From: Psychrobacillus sp. OK028
Lineage (GTDB): Bacteria > Bacillota > Bacilli > Bacillales_A > Planococcaceae
Assembly (NCBI RefSeq): GCF_900103605.1
Contig: NZ_FNHY01000003.1
Location: forward strand, 1 to 64,000
DNA length: 64,000 bases
Direction of reading: 5' to 3'
The notes beneath the pieces were generated by a model, which did not search any database, was not told the origin of the DNA, and was given only the letters and a program-made list of their open reading frames with translations. Shown here in pieces: positions 53,956-63,319 of this stretch. The first letter of the stretch is position 1; each line of letters begins with the position of its first letter. The translations under genes and the position numbers were made by a program.

Positions 53956-54738
53956 ATGCATCGCGGAAAAGGCATGAAATTCGTTGGAGACTCACGTGTA
54001 CCAGATCTATCAGCCCGTAAGAAAAACACTCCAAAAGACTATTCTGAGTATCCAGGTAAAACAGAAGCTTTCTGGCCTGACTTCTTACTGAAAGAATGGT
54101 TAGTCGGTGCGGTTTTCTTAGTTGGTTATTTAGTATTAACTGTTGCACATCCATCGCCACTTGAACGTCCAGCTGATCCAGCTGACACAGGTTATATTCC
54201 AGTACCAGACTGGTATTTCTTGTTTTTATATCAATTACTAAAATATGAATTTGCTTCTGGACCATATAATGTTATTGGAGCAATCATTATGCCAGGATTG
54301 GCATTTGGAGCGCTATTATTAGTACCGTTTTTAGATACAAGTAAAGAAAGAAATCCATGGAAACGTCCATTACCGACTGGCTTCATGCTTCTAGCTATTG
54401 CTGCAATGATTTTCTTAACATGGGAATCTGTTGTAAACCATGACTGGGAAAAAGCAAAAGCATATGGTGAAATTAGAGAAGAAGTTGCAATCGAAATTGA
54501 CGAATCTTCTGAAGGCTATCAATTATATCAAGGTTCATCTTGTATAACCTGTCATGGTAATGCTTTTGAAGGTGGTCTCGGACCAACTTTAATCGGTTTA
54601 GATTACACTGCAGATGAGATTGTTAAAATTGCTCATGAAGGATTACCAGGTGGAATGCCTGCCGGTAGTTATCAAGGAACAGATGAAGAGCTTCAAAAAC
54701 TTGCAGAGTATATAACGACTCTTCAACCAGAAGAATAA
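53956..54738 (+). CDS. qcrC: Menaquinol:cytochrome c reductase cytochrome b/c subunit QcrC
   Basis: 260-aa fusion of a subunit IV-like part (three membrane helices; PDWYFLFLYQLLKYEF is the PEWY-like quinol motif, here PDWY) with a C-terminal cytochrome c domain. The heme motif is CITCH near residue 197 and the axial methionine is probably in GGMPAGSY. This fusion is typical of Bacillus. Heme attachment would need resABC from the same window. A strong terminator follows. Confidence 0.97.
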   Translation: MHRGKGMKFVGDSRVPDLSARKKNTPKDYSEYPGKTEAFWPDFLLKEWLVGAVFLVGYLVLTVAHPSPLERPADPADTGYIPVPDWYFLFLYQLLKYEFASGPYNVIGAIIMPGLAFGALLLVPFLDTSKERNPWKRPLPTGFMLLAIAAMIFLTWESVVNHDWEKAKAYGEIREEVAIEIDESSEGYQLYQGSSCITCHGNAFEGGLGPTLIGLDYTADEIVKIAHEGLPGGMPAGSYQGTDEELQKLAEYITTLQPEE

Positions 54739-54748
54739 TTTAAATGCA

Positions 54749-54778
54749 AAAGAGTCAGGAAACTGGCTCTTTTTTTTC
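54749..54778 (+). terminator. Terminator after qcrC
   Basis: AAGAGTCAG pairs with CTGGCTCTT around GAAA, followed by TTTTTT. Confidence 0.9.
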
Positions 54779-54802
54779 TACCTATAAGTAAGGGGTGTTC
54801 AT

Positions 54803-55399
54803 GTGAAAGAACTTGCGACATTATTAAAACTAACCTTGTATAACAAAACGTTTATGTGGCTGTTGTTCATAGTAAATCTTCTTGGCACCATCTACGGATA
54901 CTATTGGTATAAGGGACAGTTATCACAAACAGACACAAAGTTCCTTCTTTTCGTACCTGACAGCCCTACAGCAAGTTTGTTTTTTACAATTGCATTATTT
55001 GCTTGGTTGTTAAAGAAAAATTGGAAGTTAATCGAAGCCCTAGCGTTAATCACCCTTGTAAAATACGGATTATGGGCAGTTGTAATGAATATATGGACAT
55101 ACGTGGAAAATGATTATCTAGGTTGGATGGGGTGGATGTTGGTAGCATCGCATTTTGCAATGGCTGTCCAGGCCATATTATACATACCTTATTACCGATT
55201 TACTTGGATTCATATCCTTATTGCTGCCATATGGACACTACATAATGATGTGATAGATTATGTATTTGATCAAATGCCAACGTATAGAAGTTTATACAAA
55301 TATGCAGATCAAATTGGTTACTTTACATTTTGGCTATCCATTGCTTGTATTTTACTTGCTATCTTTATTTATCAAAAAAGGTCAAAGCTTATCAGTTGA
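54803..55399 (+). CDS. ypjA: DUF1405 membrane protein YpjA
   Basis: 198-aa protein with about five to six membrane segments (MWLLFIVNLLGTIYGYYW, SLFFTIALFAWLL, WMGWMLVASHFAMAVQAIL and others). It matches B. subtilis YpjA in place and look; function is unknown. GTG 54803 follows AAGGGG. It has an aromatic-rich C terminus and no known catalytic motif. Confidence 0.87.
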   Translation: MKELATLLKLTLYNKTFMWLLFIVNLLGTIYGYYWYKGQLSQTDTKFLLFVPDSPTASLFFTIALFAWLLKKNWKLIEALALITLVKYGLWAVVMNIWTYVENDYLGWMGWMLVASHFAMAVQAILYIPYYRFTWIHILIAAIWTLHNDVIDYVFDQMPTYRSLYKYADQIGYFTFWLSIACILLAIFIYQKRSKLIS

Positions 55400-55456
55400 A
55401 TGTATCCACTATTCCCATTAAAATAAATAGTATAGATTAGAGAGGGGGAAAAGAAT

Positions 55457-56137
55457 TTGGCTTCTTATCTCGTGTACTTCGCGATAATTTTGTTATTGCC
55501 TTTGTATGCTCAAATGAAAGTGAAAAGAACATATAAAAAGTATTCAAAAGTTCGTTCGACTTCTGGTATGACAGGTGCTCAAGTAGCAAGAACTATTTTA
55601 GATGCAAATGGATTAACTGATGTCCAGGTTGTGGAAAGTAGAGGGTTTTTAAGTGATCACTACAATCCGATGACTAAAATAGTTGCTTTGTCCTCACACA
55701 ATTTTCATGAAGCTTCCGTTGCAGGATCTGCGATTGCAGCACATGAAGTAGGACACGCTATTCAACACAAAGAATCGTATTCATTTTTAACATTACGACA
55801 TAAACTAGTGCCAGTGGCTAATATTTCATCTAATGCTTCTTGGATTTTCATCATGATCGGATTGCTAGCTAGCTTTTCTAATCTGTTGTTAATAGGAATA
55901 GTTTTGTTGGCTGCTGGAGTTGTATTCCAAATTGTTACACTACCTGTTGAATTTAACGCTTCAAATCGAGCGATGAACCAAATGGTATCGCTTGGTGTAA
56001 TTCGCAATGAGGAAGAACGTCACGCGAAAAAAGTATTAAGTGCAGCCGCTTTAACTTATGTTGCTGCAGCAGCAGTAGCGGTATTAGAGCTATTACGTTT
56101 GGTATTAATCTACACTGGAATGACTCGCAACGATTAA
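55457..56137 (+). CDS. Zinc metallopeptidase, YugP family
   Basis: 226-aa membrane peptidase. The zinc motif HEVGH is at residues 97-101 (AAHEVGHAIQHKESY) and a third ligand probably lies in VEFNASNRAM. N-terminal, central (WIFIMIGLLASFSNLLLIGIV) and C-terminal hydrophobic segments are present. YugP proteins are of unknown substrate. In B. subtilis ypjB holds this position and yugP is elsewhere. AGAGGGGG precedes the TTG start. Confidence 0.9.
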   Translation: MASYLVYFAIILLLPLYAQMKVKRTYKKYSKVRSTSGMTGAQVARTILDANGLTDVQVVESRGFLSDHYNPMTKIVALSSHNFHEASVAGSAIAAHEVGHAIQHKESYSFLTLRHKLVPVANISSNASWIFIMIGLLASFSNLLLIGIVLLAAGVVFQIVTLPVEFNASNRAMNQMVSLGVIRNEEERHAKKVLSAAALTYVAAAAVAVLELLRLVLIYTGMTRND

Positions 56138-56149
56138 ATAAATTAATAA

Positions 56150-56189
56150 ATGGAGAGCGACGACCACAAGTCATTGCTCTCCATTTTTG
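56150..56189 (+). terminator. Terminator after the YugP-family gene
   Basis: ATGGAGAGC pairs with GCTCTCCAT across a loop of about 17 bases, then TTTTG. Confidence 0.78.
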
Positions 56190-56232
56190 TTTGAGATTAT
56201 TGGATAAATTTTCTGTTTAGTAAGTAAAACAC

Positions 56233-56266
56233 TGAATTGTGAGAGTTAGTGAATTGTGAGAGTTAG
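56233..56266. repeat. 17-bp perfect tandem duplication
   Basis: TGAATTGTGAGAGTTAG occurs twice, at 56233-56249 and 56250-56266, without a gap. It lies between two terminators in a non-coding gap. A fresh slippage or duplication event is the simplest reading. Confidence 0.9.
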
Positions 56267-56387
56267 AGTAACACTCAGTAACCCGCAAGAAAACGCTAAT
56301 ATGAACCAAATGAACGCTAGTAAATGATTTGGGATTGAATTCTCCTTTGCTATTAATGTCTAATCTCTTAATGATTGGAGTGACAAA

Positions 56388-56427
56388 ATTAAAAAGGATT
56401 GTACAAGTAGCGTCCTTGTACAATCCC
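56388..56427 (-). terminator. Terminator of the YitT-family gene
   Basis: On the minus strand GGATTGTACAAG pairs perfectly with CTTGTACAATCC around GACGCTA, followed by TTTTTAATTTT. Confidence 0.9.
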
Positions 56428-56433
56428 ATCTAA

Positions 56434-57303
56434 CTATTCTATCGGGTTTTTCTCATCATCTAAAGTAAAACCTTCGCCCATTACATCCTTTACCTCTGTA
56501 ATAGATACAAATGCATGCGGATCAACGGAGCTAATAACCGTTTTTAAAGCGCTGAGCTGATTTTTTGCTACTACACAATAGATTACTTCCCGACTATTTT
56601 TTGTAAAATGTCCATGTCCATTTAAAATAGTCACACCGCGCGATAGTTTATTGGTAATTATATCTGCGATTTCATTTTGTTTTTCGGAAATGATAAATGC
56701 GCCTCTGGCAGAATAAGCACCTTCTTGTACAAAATCGATTACCCTTGCGCCCACATATACCGCTACGAGCGTATACATCATAGAACGTTCGTTTAGGAAG
56801 GTTGTCCATGATAATAATATGACGAATGCATCAAAGATAAACATTGTTTTCCCCATGCTCCAGCCCTTGTATTTAAATACAAGACGGGCAATGATATCTA
56901 CGCCGCCAGTAGTGCCGCCATACTTGAAAATAATTCCTAAGCCTAAACCTACGAAAACACCTGCAAATAGGGATACTAGAAACAGGTCGTCTTCTAACCC
57001 TAACTGAAATTCGTAAATATCAAACACCTTTAGAAATACAGATACAGCTACCGTACCGATCAGTGTATAGGCAAACATTTTTCGACCAAGTAGTTTCCAC
57101 CCAATGATGAACATTGGTATATTTAACAAAAGATTCATCAAGGCTACATCCCAATTAAATACAAAATATAAAACGAGGGTTATACCAGAAAATCCACCTT
57201 CTCCAAGTTCATTTTGCATATTAAAATGAACAAAGCCAAAACTATAAATGGCTGCACCGAATATTATCATGATAATATTTTTAAATTTAAGTCCAAGTCC
57301 CAT
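56434..57303 (-). CDS. ypjC: YitT family membrane protein (YpjC-like)
   Basis: 289-aa protein with five to six membrane segments in the first 180 residues and a soluble C-terminal DUF2179 domain (residues ~205-280, RGVTILNGHGHFTKNSREVIYCVV). FKYGGTTGGVDIIARLV is the YitT signature. Its transport or signalling role is not known. It is on the minus strand between the YugP gene and ypjD, as ypjC lies in B. subtilis. GGGGTGG precedes the ATG. Confidence 0.88.
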   Translation of the reverse strand: MGLGLKFKNIIMIIFGAAIYSFGFVHFNMQNELGEGGFSGITLVLYFVFNWDVALMNLLLNIPMFIIGWKLLGRKMFAYTLIGTVAVSVFLKVFDIYEFQLGLEDDLFLVSLFAGVFVGLGLGIIFKYGGTTGGVDIIARLVFKYKGWSMGKTMFIFDAFVILLSWTTFLNERSMMYTLVAVYVGARVIDFVQEGAYSARGAFIISEKQNEIADIITNKLSRGVTILNGHGHFTKNSREVIYCVVAKNQLSALKTVISSVDPHAFVSITEVKDVMGEGFTLDDEKNPIE

Positions 57304-57406
57304 TGTTCCACCCCACTTATTAGTTCATACTTAAGTTATTATCAATTATTTTAATGGCTTTGACAACTAGAGGATAAATTTATTACGATGGAAAAGGAGA
57401 GATTAT

Positions 57407-57742
57407 ATGTTGACAGATAAAAAAAGTTTATTTGAACTACAACAAAAAGTAGATTTATACATAAATCAATATAGAGAAGGTTACTTTCCTCCACTAGAGC
57501 TATTAGCAAGACTAACAGAAGAATTGGGAGAGCTTTCTAGAGAGATTCAACATAAGTATGGTACAAAGAAGAAAAAAGATACAGAAGTAGAAAAAGAGAT
57601 AGCTGATGAAGTTGGAGATTTCTTTTTCGTTTTAATCTGCTTAGCAAATGCGGAGGGTATTGATCTGCAAAAGTCACTGGAACAAGTTTTGGATAAATAC
57701 AATACACGAGACAAAGATAGATGGACAAAGAAGGAGGAATAA
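57407..57742 (+). CDS. ypjD: MazG-like nucleotide pyrophosphohydrolase YpjD
   Basis: 111-aa single-domain MazG-type protein that should hydrolyse nucleoside triphosphates to monophosphates. The metal motif is split as ELGELSREI (ExxE) and EIADEVGDFFFVLICLANA (ExxD). It lies before dapB as in B. subtilis. AAAGGAGAG precedes the ATG. The natural substrate is not known. Confidence 0.92.
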   Translation: MLTDKKSLFELQQKVDLYINQYREGYFPPLELLARLTEELGELSREIQHKYGTKKKKDTEVEKEIADEVGDFFFVLICLANAEGIDLQKSLEQVLDKYNTRDKDRWTKKEE

Positions 57743-57744
57743 TA

Positions 57745-58521
57745 ATGGTTATAAAAGTAGCGGTTGCTGGCCCAAGAGGTAAAATGGGAAGAGAAGCAGT
57801 AGCGACGGTCATTAACAACAAAGATTTTTTATTGGTAGCAGTTTTGGATTCAAAGAAAGAAATGGAGTGTCTAGGTGATAAAATTCCGATCTTCACTTCT
57901 TTAAACTTATTAATAGAGCAAACCGAACCTGATGTATTAGTTGATCTAACAGTACCTTCAGCAGTATTCGAGCATGCAATGACTGCATTGGAATTTGGGG
58001 TAAGACCTGTGATTGGAACTACAGGCTTTACTGATTTACAATTAGATACATTACGTAACAAAGTAGAAGAAAAACAAGTAGGCTGTATTATCGCGCCCAA
58101 TTTTTCCATTGGTGCGGTCCTTATGATGAAGTTTGCACAAACAGCTGCAAAATATTTACCAAATGTGGAGATTATAGAAATGCATCATGATCAAAAGGTA
58201 GATGCACCTTCAGGTACAGCTATTAAGACGGCTCAAATGATTCAACAAACACGTGATTCGATGAAACAAGGTCATCCGAGTGAGGAAGAAACTATTCAAG
58301 GAGCAAGAGGAGCAAATATGGATGGCATGCATATTCATAGTGTCCGTTTACCTGGGTTAGTTGCTCATCAGCAGGTAATGCTAGGTGGAGAAGGACAATT
58401 GCTTACGCTTCGTCATGACTCCTTTGATCGATCTTCCTTTATGTCTGGAATTGTACTGTCTATTGAGGAAGTTATGAAACGTAATGTACTGACTTACGGT
58501 TTAGAGGATATTATATTATAG
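57745..58521 (+). CDS. dapB: 4-hydroxy-tetrahydrodipicolinate reductase
   Basis: 258-aa enzyme of the diaminopimelate/lysine pathway, also supplying dipicolinate precursors for spores. The NAD(P) loop is VAGPRGKMGREAV, the catalytic motif is EMHHDQKVDAPSGTA, and VIGTTGFTDLQL is conserved. ATG 57745 follows AAGGAGG. It starts two bases after ypjD and is followed by mgsA in 10 bases. lysA, the last gene of the pathway, is at 3507. Confidence 0.97.
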   Translation: MVIKVAVAGPRGKMGREAVATVINNKDFLLVAVLDSKKEMECLGDKIPIFTSLNLLIEQTEPDVLVDLTVPSAVFEHAMTALEFGVRPVIGTTGFTDLQLDTLRNKVEEKQVGCIIAPNFSIGAVLMMKFAQTAAKYLPNVEIIEMHHDQKVDAPSGTAIKTAQMIQQTRDSMKQGHPSEEETIQGARGANMDGMHIHSVRLPGLVAHQQVMLGGEGQLLTLRHDSFDRSSFMSGIVLSIEEVMKRNVLTYGLEDIIL

Positions 58522-58531
58522 GAGGTAAAAA

Positions 58532-58939
58532 ATGAGAATTGCATTAGTTGCACATGATCAGAAAAAAGAAGATTTAATACAGTTCGTAACTGCCTTTAAA
58601 TCAATATTAGAGGACCACGAATTATTTGCTACAGGAACAACAGGAACTAGAATTATCGATGAAGTCGGCTTAGATGTATTTAGATATAAGTCCGGGCCAC
58701 TAGGTGGAGACCAACAAATAGGTTCTGCAATTGCCAATAATGAAATGGATATGGTTATATTTTTCCGTGATCCACTTACTGCACAGCCACATGAGCCGGA
58801 TGTAACTGCGCTCATTCGACTTTGTGATGTATATCAAATTCCGCTTGCAACTAATATGGGAACAGCTGAAATTTTGTTAAAAGGTATTGAAGAAGGATTT
58901 TTAGATTGGCGTTTATTGGAAGAGAGACGTTCACGTTAG
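58532..58939 (+). CDS. mgsA: Methylglyoxal synthase
   Basis: 135-aa enzyme that converts dihydroxyacetone phosphate to methylglyoxal. [32 protein letters not shown] with the catalytic aspartate, and [14 protein letters not shown] with the key histidine are all present. AGGAGG precedes the ATG. In B. subtilis bshB1 comes next; here bshA follows after 11 bases. Confidence 0.97.
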   Translation: MRIALVAHDQKKEDLIQFVTAFKSILEDHELFATGTTGTRIIDEVGLDVFRYKSGPLGGDQQIGSAIANNEMDMVIFFRDPLTAQPHEPDVTALIRLCDVYQIPLATNMGTAEILLKGIEEGFLDWRLLEERRSR

Positions 58940-58950
58940 GAAGTGCTTAA

Positions 58951-60081
58951 ATGCGTAAATTGAAAATAGGTATTACTTGCTATCCAACAGTTGGAGGATC
59001 AGGAGTAATTGCTACAGAACTTGGGAAGATGCTTGCAGCTAAAGGGCATGAAATACATTTCATCACGTCAGGAATCCCTTTTAGGTTAAATAAAATAGAT
59101 CCAACGATAACATTTCACCAAGTGGAAGTGAATAGTTACTCTGTTTTTCAATATGCTCCATATGACATCGCACTTGCCAATAAAATGGCTGAGGTAATTA
59201 TAGACCAACAATTAGATGTATTGCATGTCCATTATGCAATACCCCATGCTGTGTGTGCCATTTTAGCTAAAGATATGGCTAATTCAGATATTGGTATTGT
59301 GACAACCTTACATGGAACAGATATTACAGTATTAGGCTATGACTCTTCCCTAAAAGGTGCTATCAAATACGGAATAGAGAAATCAGATATCGTTACTGCG
59401 GTATCTAACTCTCTTGCCCAAGAAACGATGGATTTAATAGCCCCGGATAAAGATATTGAGACGATATATAATTTTATAGATGAACGAGAATACACCAAAA
59501 AGGACTCAGGAAATCTAAAAGAATTATTAGGGATAAAACCACATGAAAAAGTAGTTATTCATGTTTCAAACTTTAGAAAAGTGAAGCATGTACCGGATAT
59601 AGTAAACAGCTTTAAACTAATTCATGATGAAGTTCCCTCCAAGCTGCTGTTGGTCGGGGATGGCCCTGAAAAACATCCTGTGATGGAATCTATTAAAGGC
59701 ACCTCCATCGAAAATGATGTGTTGTTTTTAGGGAAACAGGAAAGTTTATCGGAGCTTTATGCAATAGCAGATCTTATGTTGTTACTTTCTGAAAAAGAGT
59801 CTTTTGGACTTGTGTTATTGGAAGCAATGGCTTGCGGAGTACCATGCATCGGGACGAATGTTGGAGGAATTCCCGAAGTTATTACCAATGGTGAAAACGG
59901 CTATATCGTTGAATTAGGCGATTTTGAGAAAGTAGCGGAATATGGTTTGAAAATTTTACAAAACCCGACATTACATAAACAAATAGTAGATAGATCGATT
60001 GAGATTATACATGATCGATTTAATTCAAAAAGCATTGTGGAGCAATATGAAGCGATGTATGAAAGAGTGGCGAGAAAATAG
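58951..60081 (+). CDS. bshA: N-acetyl-alpha-D-glucosaminyl L-malate synthase BshA
   Basis: 376-aa GT4 glycosyltransferase that joins GlcNAc to L-malate, the first step of bacillithiol synthesis. [18 protein letters not shown] is the N-terminal signature, HGTDITVLG lies near residue 120, and [16 protein letters not shown] is the GT4 EX7E motif. The deacetylase gene bshB1 is missing from the usual place before it. ypdA at 24059 would use the product. Confidence 0.96.
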   Translation: MRKLKIGITCYPTVGGSGVIATELGKMLAAKGHEIHFITSGIPFRLNKIDPTITFHQVEVNSYSVFQYAPYDIALANKMAEVIIDQQLDVLHVHYAIPHAVCAILAKDMANSDIGIVTTLHGTDITVLGYDSSLKGAIKYGIEKSDIVTAVSNSLAQETMDLIAPDKDIETIYNFIDEREYTKKDSGNLKELLGIKPHEKVVIHVSNFRKVKHVPDIVNSFKLIHDEVPSKLLLVGDGPEKHPVMESIKGTSIENDVLFLGKQESLSELYAIADLMLLLSEKESFGLVLLEAMACGVPCIGTNVGGIPEVITNGENGYIVELGDFEKVAEYGLKILQNPTLHKQIVDRSIEIIHDRFNSKSIVEQYEAMYERVARK

Positions 60082-60085
60082 CGTT

Positions 60086-61267
60086 ATGAAAAATCGGTGG
60101 CCGGCAGCTTATAAAATAATAGATGAACTGGAACGTGCAGGTTTCGAGGCATTTGTAGTCGGAGGGGCTGTCCGAGACTTTGTACGTAACGCACCTGTAA
60201 ACGATGTGGATATCACCACGAATGCTACGCCAAAAGAAGTCAAAGCGATATTTCCTCATACGATTGATGTAGGGATAGAACATGGTACTGTATTAGTTGT
60301 CTTGGACGAGTCTATCGAAGTAACTACGTATCGTTCGGAATCGACCTACTCAGATTTTAGAAGACCCGATGAGGTTACATTCGTGCGTACTTTAAAAGAA
60401 GACTTACAAAGACGAGACTTTACGATAAATGCAATGGCATTAACAAAAGAGGATGTGCTGGTAGATTATTTCGGAGGAAGACTAGCTATCAAAGAAGGGA
60501 TTATTCAAGCTGTAGGAAATCCTCAGCTAAGATTCTCAGAAGATGCACTACGAATGTTGCGAGCAATTCGTTTTTCGGCGCAGTTGAATTTCTCCCTTGA
60601 GTCTAATACATTGAATGCAATTCGTTCGTTGCATCCACATATTGCACATGTATCCATTGAAAGAGTGAAAGTTGAATTGGAGAAAATATGGTTAAGTGAT
60701 TTCCCATTCAAAGGAATACAACTTTTTGTAGACAGTGGGTTATCGAACATATTCCCTGGAAACTGGGAAAGAAGTCTACAAAATTGGAATGACTTCTCTA
60801 GTTTTGATGTTAAAGCAAATGGATGGGCATTCTTTGCACTAATGCAGTCAAAAGAGGATGTTAATGATTTATTAAATTATTATAAATGCTCAAATGAAGA
60901 GAAAAGACATGTGAAAAACGTTTTAGAAGCAGTGCATGGTTTAGCAAAAGGCGCATGGACAACTGATGAATTATTTCAATTTAGTGAAGATGTATTATCG
61001 GTTGCATACTATTTTGGGAATTCGGTTCTTTCTAAGGAAATAACTGAACCACTTGAGCTATTCTTAAGAAGAAAACGTTCCATTCCAATTGCCACCAAAA
61101 AAGATATTGTAGTTAATGGAAATGACCTCCTGGAATGGGCAAACGATAAACGAGGCCCGTGGATAAAAGAAGTGTTAGATAGATTAACGAGCATGATTGT
61201 AAATGGTCATATTAAAAATGACAGAAATGAAATAAAGGGATGGTTTTCGCATGAATATCTCCATTAA
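60086..61267 (+). CDS. cca: CCA tRNA nucleotidyltransferase
   Basis: 393-aa enzyme that adds or repairs the 3' CCA of tRNAs. The nucleotidyltransferase signature GGAVRDFV and DVDITTNATPKEV are at residues ~21-45; RRDFTINAMAL and DALRMLRAIRFSAQL, the class II motifs, follow. ATG 60086 fits relatives, although its ribosome binding site is weak (GAGAAAA) and it depends perhaps on coupling to bshA four bases upstream. It overlaps birA by 17 bases. Confidence 0.95.
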   Translation: MKNRWPAAYKIIDELERAGFEAFVVGGAVRDFVRNAPVNDVDITTNATPKEVKAIFPHTIDVGIEHGTVLVVLDESIEVTTYRSESTYSDFRRPDEVTFVRTLKEDLQRRDFTINAMALTKEDVLVDYFGGRLAIKEGIIQAVGNPQLRFSEDALRMLRAIRFSAQLNFSLESNTLNAIRSLHPHIAHVSIERVKVELEKIWLSDFPFKGIQLFVDSGLSNIFPGNWERSLQNWNDFSSFDVKANGWAFFALMQSKEDVNDLLNYYKCSNEEKRHVKNVLEAVHGLAKGAWTTDELFQFSEDVLSVAYYFGNSVLSKEITEPLELFLRRKRSIPIATKKDIVVNGNDLLEWANDKRGPWIKEVLDRLTSMIVNGHIKNDRNEIKGWFSHEYLH

Positions 61268-62240
61268 AGAAAAAATTCTTTCTACTCTAATAAATGCAAA
61301 CGGGGAACCTGTTTCGGGACAGAAGCTTGCAGATGAATTGCAAATTTCACGAACAATGATCTGGAAGCATTTGAAAAGTATCGAAGAGGATGGTTATGTA
61401 ATTGAAGCCATCAAAAAGAAAGGCTATATTTTACGGTCTATACCTGATTTAGTTACTCCTGCGCAAGTTATTCCTAAGCTAAGCACAAAGTATTTAGGAA
61501 GAAATATGGATTATTATACAACTTGCGAAACTACACAAGTTATAGCTGCTGATAAAGCACGGGAAGACGCTCCTCATGGAACAGTAATTATTGCTGAGGA
61601 ACAAACTGCCGGAAAAGGAAGATTAGAAAGGAGCTGGGATTCGAGTGCAAACAAAGGCATATGGATGAGTGTCATTATTCGTCCAAAAATTAGTCCTGAG
61701 TTTGCTGCACCATTCACACTTGTTTCTGCTGTCGCTATCACTCAAGCAATTCAAGATGTGACGAATCTTGCTCCTCAGATAAAATGGCCAAACGATATAC
61801 TTATTAATGGAAAAAAAGTTACAGGTATTTTGACAGAGTTACAGGCTGAGATGGATATCGTTCACTCCATTATTATAGGTATCGGTGTCAATGTAAATCA
61901 GGAATTAAGTACATTTGACGAATCCATTCAATCCATTGCGACTTCACTGAAAATAGAAACGGGGGAAGAGATAGATCGGTCCTTGTTAGTAGCTAAAATC
62001 CTATATTATTTAGAGAAGTATGGAGATTTGTATGTAGAAAAAGGCTTTCAACCTATTAAAATTCTTTGGGAAAGTCATAACTGTACGATTGGCAAACGCA
62101 TACGTGCCACTATGTTGCGAGAAACCGTTGAAGGTGTTGCCTTAGGTATTACGAATGATGGAGTTTTAGAGCTAAAACTAGACAGTGGTGAAATTCGAGG
62201 TGTATATTCCGCCGATATTCATTTACTAGGAAGAAATTAA
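61251..62240 (+). CDS. birA: Biotin-protein ligase / biotin operon repressor BirA
   Basis: 329-aa bifunctional protein: an N-terminal helix-turn-helix (residues ~20-45, SGQKLADELQISRTMIWKHL) and a ligase domain with GKGRLERSWDS, the biotinyl-AMP site, KWPNDILINGKKVTGIL and a short C-terminal domain. It biotinylates carboxylases and represses biotin genes, none of which is in this window. It starts inside the end of cca after AAGGG. Confidence 0.96.
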   Translation: MNISIKEKILSTLINANGEPVSGQKLADELQISRTMIWKHLKSIEEDGYVIEAIKKKGYILRSIPDLVTPAQVIPKLSTKYLGRNMDYYTTCETTQVIAADKAREDAPHGTVIIAEEQTAGKGRLERSWDSSANKGIWMSVIIRPKISPEFAAPFTLVSAVAITQAIQDVTNLAPQIKWPNDILINGKKVTGILTELQAEMDIVHSIIIGIGVNVNQELSTFDESIQSIATSLKIETGEEIDRSLLVAKILYYLEKYGDLYVEKGFQPIKILWESHNCTIGKRIRATMLRETVEGVALGITNDGVLELKLDSGEIRGVYSADIHLLGRN

Positions 62241-62352
62241 TTTGGACGGATATCATTTTTTTTGTTATTCTGTATGTGTTGGGCAGTATCTTATTTGAAC
62301 TGCACCTTTTGAAAAAAGTTTGTTTAACTAAATAGTCTGCCTTGATCTATAT

Positions 62353-62400
62353 GACAGGGACGGAGAAAACCTACGAAAATAATTTTTCTGCCCTCCTGTC
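62353..62400 (+). ncRNA. Candidate structured panB leader (pan-motif-like hairpin)
   Basis: GACAGG (62353-62358) pairs with CCTGTC (62395-62400) and AGAAAA (62363-62368) with TTTTCT (62384-62389), leaving unpaired bases including adenines between the helices. A stem-loop with bulged adenines upstream of panB is how the 'pan' RNA motif has been described. Its 3' side overlaps the following terminator, so the two structures compete. Confidence 0.4.
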
Positions 62401-62423
62401 CAAATTGGAATAGGAGGGTTTTT
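62391..62423 (+). terminator. Terminator/attenuator in the panB leader
   Basis: CCCTCCT (62391-62397) pairs with AGGAGGG (62412-62418), followed by TTTTTAT. It sits 39 bases before panB and about 150 after birA, so it can end birA transcripts or control panB. Confidence 0.8.
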
Positions 62424-62461
62424 ATATGGTTTTCTCTTCACTACAAATGGAGGGATAATGT

Positions 62462-63319
62462 ATGAAAACGACGAGTAACTTTATTAGTATGAAAAAAAAC
62501 AATGAGAAAATTACGATGATGACCGCTTATGATTTTCCAACGGCAAAATTTGCAGAAGATGCAGGTATGGATATGATTCTTGTCGGAGATTCACTAGGAA
62601 TGGTAGTGCTCGGCTATGATTCTACTGTGCTGGTAACAATGGATGATATGATCCATCATGGTAAAGCTGTTAGACGTGGGGCCAAGGAAACTTTTCTAGT
62701 AGTTGATATGCCTTTTGGAACATTTCATGGTTCTTTAGATCAAGCACTTACAAATGCAGTCCAATTACTACAGCAAACAGGTGCACAGGCAGTGAAACTC
62801 GAGGGTGCGGATGCAGTTTTGCCTGTCATAGAAAAATTGACTTTTGCAGGAATTCCAGTTGTCGCCCATCTTGGTTTATTACCTCAATCTGCTGGCGTAT
62901 TAGGTGGATACAAAGTTCAAGGTAAAACTGCCGCAGCAGCAGAAAAGTTAATAGAGGATGCAAGATTATGTGAGAAGGCTGGGGCATGTGCGGTCGTATT
63001 AGAATGTATTCCACACCAACTGACAGAAACAATTTCTAAAACTCTTACTGTCCCTACAATAGGAATTGGTGCCGGTGCTGCAGCAGACGGTCAAGTGCTG
63101 GTGTTCCATGATATGGTGAAGTATGGTACTCATCATATTCCTAAATTTGTTAAAGAATTTGCAAATGTAGGGGAACCAATACTGGCAGGTATCAGGCAAT
63201 ATGTAGATGAAGTAAAAAATGGTACATTCCCAACATTGGATCATTCCTTTACGATGAAGGAAGAACAACTTTCCCAATTATATGGAGGCAATCATGCAAA
63301 CAGTAGAAACGATCAATGA
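62462..63319 (+). CDS. panB: 3-methyl-2-oxobutanoate hydroxymethyltransferase
   Basis: 285-aa enzyme of pantothenate synthesis that makes ketopantoate. [36 protein letters not shown] and [13 protein letters not shown] are signatures; [18 protein letters not shown] closes the active site. The usual GCDGQ reads AADGQ here. ATG 62462 follows TGGAGGG. It overlaps panC by 26 bases. Confidence 0.97.
   Translation: MKTTSNFISMKKNNEKITMMTAYDFPTAKFAEDAGMDMILVGDSLGMVVLGYDSTVLVTMDDMIHHGKAVRRGAKETFLVVDMPFGTFHGSLDQALTNAVQLLQQTGAQAVKLEGADAVLPVIEKLTFAGIPVVAHLGLLPQSAGVLGGYKVQGKTAAAAEKLIEDARLCEKAGACAVVLECIPHQLTETISKTLTVPTIGIGAGAAADGQVLVFHDMVKYGTHHIPKFVKEFANVGEPILAGIRQYVDEVKNGTFPTLDHSFTMKEEQLSQLYGGNHANSRNDQ

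Noticed and set aside
57537-58109. 190-codon minus-strand frame over ypjD and dapB
   Set aside because: Antisense to two well-supported genes; composition is that of a complementary-strand shadow.
59999-60085. Upstream extension of cca into bshA
   Set aside because: Residues before ATG 60086 do not resemble the nucleotidyltransferase family and overlap bshA by more than 80 bases.
62241-62350. T-box or other amino-acid leader before panB
   Set aside because: No T-box sequence or specifier stem is seen; only the hairpin pair at 62353-62423 is supported.
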